From NCBI GenBank assembly GCA_001829005.1, contig MIAG01000002.1, positions 564,837 through 628,836 of the forward strand: DNA of 64,000 nt, read 5' to 3'. The notes below the pieces were generated by a model that saw nothing but the letters and a program-made list of their open reading frames with translations, ran no database searches and was not told where the DNA came from. A program made the position numbers and the translations under genes. The stretch's first letter is position 1. Each line of letters begins with the position of its first letter. The DNA comes from Sphingobacteriia bacterium RIFOXYC2_FULL_35_18. Lineage in GTDB: Bacteria; Bacteroidota; Bacteroidia; Chitinophagales; Chitinophagaceae. Below, in pieces: positions 62,291 to 64,000 of the stretch.

Positions 62291-64000
62291 TTAGTTTTTG
62301 ATAATGGCTCTTATTTCGTATCCCCCATCCGTTTGCACTATTAATACATAGGTTCTTTGCGACGGCTGTGTTGAAATATCAATGTCTTTTGAAAATTTGG
62401 CTACAGACTCTTGGTAAATGTTCTGAAATACAGAAGTCCCATTCAAGTCAAAAATTCTGACGGAAGTTTTACCAGGTCGATTCAGTTCTACATTAATTTT
62501 GAAAAGACCAGAAGTCGGATTGGGGCCTACAGTCAAGTTCCTAACTATCGTTGCATTGTTAGAAGCAACATTAGAGGAATCATTGGTTGTAATAACAATT
62601 GTGGCCGTATCGCTGCTTCTACAAATATTATAAGATGTATTATTAAGATACAACTTATAGGAACCTGGGTTGGCGAATTTAACAACTAATTCATTTGGAG
62701 TATTATTGAGCACATCAGCTCCTGTTGGTACCACCCATTGCTGCGATTGTGGAATAGAGCTGGTTAGGTTCACTGCTTTTATTTGTTGATTCACAAAAGC
62801 TTGCTTTGACACTACCATACGCGCCTTGATTGCAGTATCAGCCGTTGTTCTAAAGTTGACTGTGTCATTGATAATACATCCATTATTTAACACAACTGTT
62901 ACGCTATAAAAATCTTGATTTACTAAGCCCACAGTTTGTGTAGAAGCAGTGAATCCAGTATTTCTTGATATCCATGTATAACTTCTAACTGGTTCGATGG
63001 AGTTAACCGTTACAGGAATTACATTCGCCTTACACACCATCGTATCGCGTAAAGAGATCCTCGTACCAACTGTACTCAGGTACTGAGTAGTAACAGGCGT
63101 TGAGACAGAATAACAATTTAAATTATTCGTAACACGAACTGTATACGTGTTTAGCCCTAAAGCTTTTGTATACAAGAACCTACTCGTTTCGCCAGTGATA
63201 TCATTACCGTTTAATACCCATTGGTTATTAGTTATCGCTGAAGATTGAAGTAAAATACTATCACCAGTACAGAAAGAGGCTGCTGAGCGAATGATTACAG
63301 GAATAGTTGGAACAGGGTTAAATCTTAATACTAGCCCTGCTGTACTATCTGTGCCCTCGCTATTGACAAGTTTAACATTGTAGCGACCCGTATCTTTAAA
63401 TTGATTATTGTTCCATGAATATGGGAATGACGTGGGGCAAATACTTGTAACAGTGGAAGATGCCGCTCTAGTTATACCTTTATTTCCTGCAAGGTCATAA
63501 TAAACGATTGAGTAAGACTGAAGATCTGCAGCATCTCGGCTAGTCATATTATAAGAAGCGGTCCAGTTGTTGCCAGATACATTGGTTGCATTCACCGTTT
63601 TGCCTAAAATACTTACTGTTGGTGTTAGCAATGATTCGTTTGATATGAAGTTAACCGTTATGATATCACCTGGCTGAGCTTTATCACTATCAATATTATT
63701 TGACGAAAGACTTATGCTATTTAAAACTGGAGCTGTTTTGTCAAATACTACGTTGCTGCCATCGGTCACTTTACTAACCGACGTTCCAGCTATACCTGAA
63801 GAATCTTTAAAAGAAATATTAAAAGTTACATTTCCCTCCTGATCTGTATTTACCATAGAATATGTTGCAGACCAATTAAGACCAGAACCTGATGCAGTAA
63901 CAGTACGGCCTGCGATAGTAACAGCCGGTGGCTGTATTATCTCACTTGATACAAAACGTAAAGTAATCTGGTTTCCTATTTTTGCCTTACCAACTACCGA
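62291..64000 (-). CDS. Ig-like repeat protein with T9SS type A C-terminal sorting domain, N-terminus off window
   Basis: Frame stays open from 63856 to the window edge (SVVGKAKIGNQITLRFVSSEIIQPPAVTIAGRTVTASGSGLNWSATYSMV); tandem repeat with GDIITVNFISNESLLTPTVSILGKTVNATNVSGNNWTASYNM; C-term LTVGPNPTSGLFKINVELNRPGKTSVRIFDLNGTSVFQN...GGYEIRAIIKN. Confidence 0.85.
   Translation of the reverse strand, partial: SVVGKAKIGNQITLRFVSSEIIQPPAVTIAGRTVTASGSGLNWSATYSMVNTDQEGNVTFNISFKDSSGIAGTSVSKVTDGSNVVFDKTAPVLNSISLSSNNIDSDKAQPGDIITVNFISNESLLTPTVSILGKTVNATNVSGNNWTASYNMTSRDAADLQSYSIVYYDLAGNKGITRAASSTVTSICPTSFPYSWNNNQFKDTGRYNVKLVNSEGTDSTAGLVLRFNPVPTIPVIIRSAASFCTGDSILLQSSAITNNQWVLNGNDITGETSRFLYTKALGLNTYTVRVTNNLNCYSVSTPVTTQYLSTVGTRISLRDTMVCKANVIPVTVNSIEPVRSYTWISRNTGFTASTQTVGLVNQDFYSVTVVLNNGCIINDTVNFRTTADTAIKARMVVSKQAFVNQQIKAVNLTSSIPQSQQWVVPTGADVLNNTPNELVVKFANPGSYKLYLNNTSYNICRSSDTATIVITTNDSSNVASNNATIVRNLTVGPNPTSGLFKINVELNRPGKTSVRIFDLNGTSVFQNIYQESVAKFSKDIDISTQPSQRTYVLIVQTDGGYEIRAIIKN

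Overview
Chromosomal window from an AT-rich Bacteroidota genome (Chitinophagaceae-like by gene content; lineage is inference). Left to right: (1) an exopolysaccharide/O-antigen island, about 1-11.6 kb on - and 11.7-19.3 kb on +: GT14-like transferase, flippase, GT4, O-antigen ligase, FkbM methyltransferase, GT2, Wzc-like chain-length protein, half-length TolC-like protein, sugar-phosphate transferases, a response regulator broken by a stop codon, and an MDR-MaoC fusion plus acyl-CoA dehydrogenase. (2) ispD, isoaspartyl peptidase, heptose-kinase-like and APC permease genes. (3) A rpoC/rpoB/rplL/rplJ/rplA/rplK ... nusG/secE/tRNA-Trp/tuf/tRNA x4 core, read on the - strand, interrupted between nusG and rplK by three sugar genes. 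(4) hpf, xerC, rpsU, ribE, hscA, tyrS, and a divergent cyanophycinase/cyanophycin synthetase pair. (5) tRNA-Gln followed by a GC-rich REP-like repeat cluster. (6) A tightly packed - strand operon of about 12 kb (52.2 kb to beyond 64 kb): T9SS-sorted Ig-like protein, outer-membrane barrel, two Fn3-type proteins and a 1584-aa uncharacterised protein. Item 6 is the best candidate for an undescribed system. Several Bacteroidota-type promoters (TTTG-N18-20-TAnnTTTG) and intrinsic terminators can be read directly and show how the ribosomal/RNAP region is divided into transcription units.
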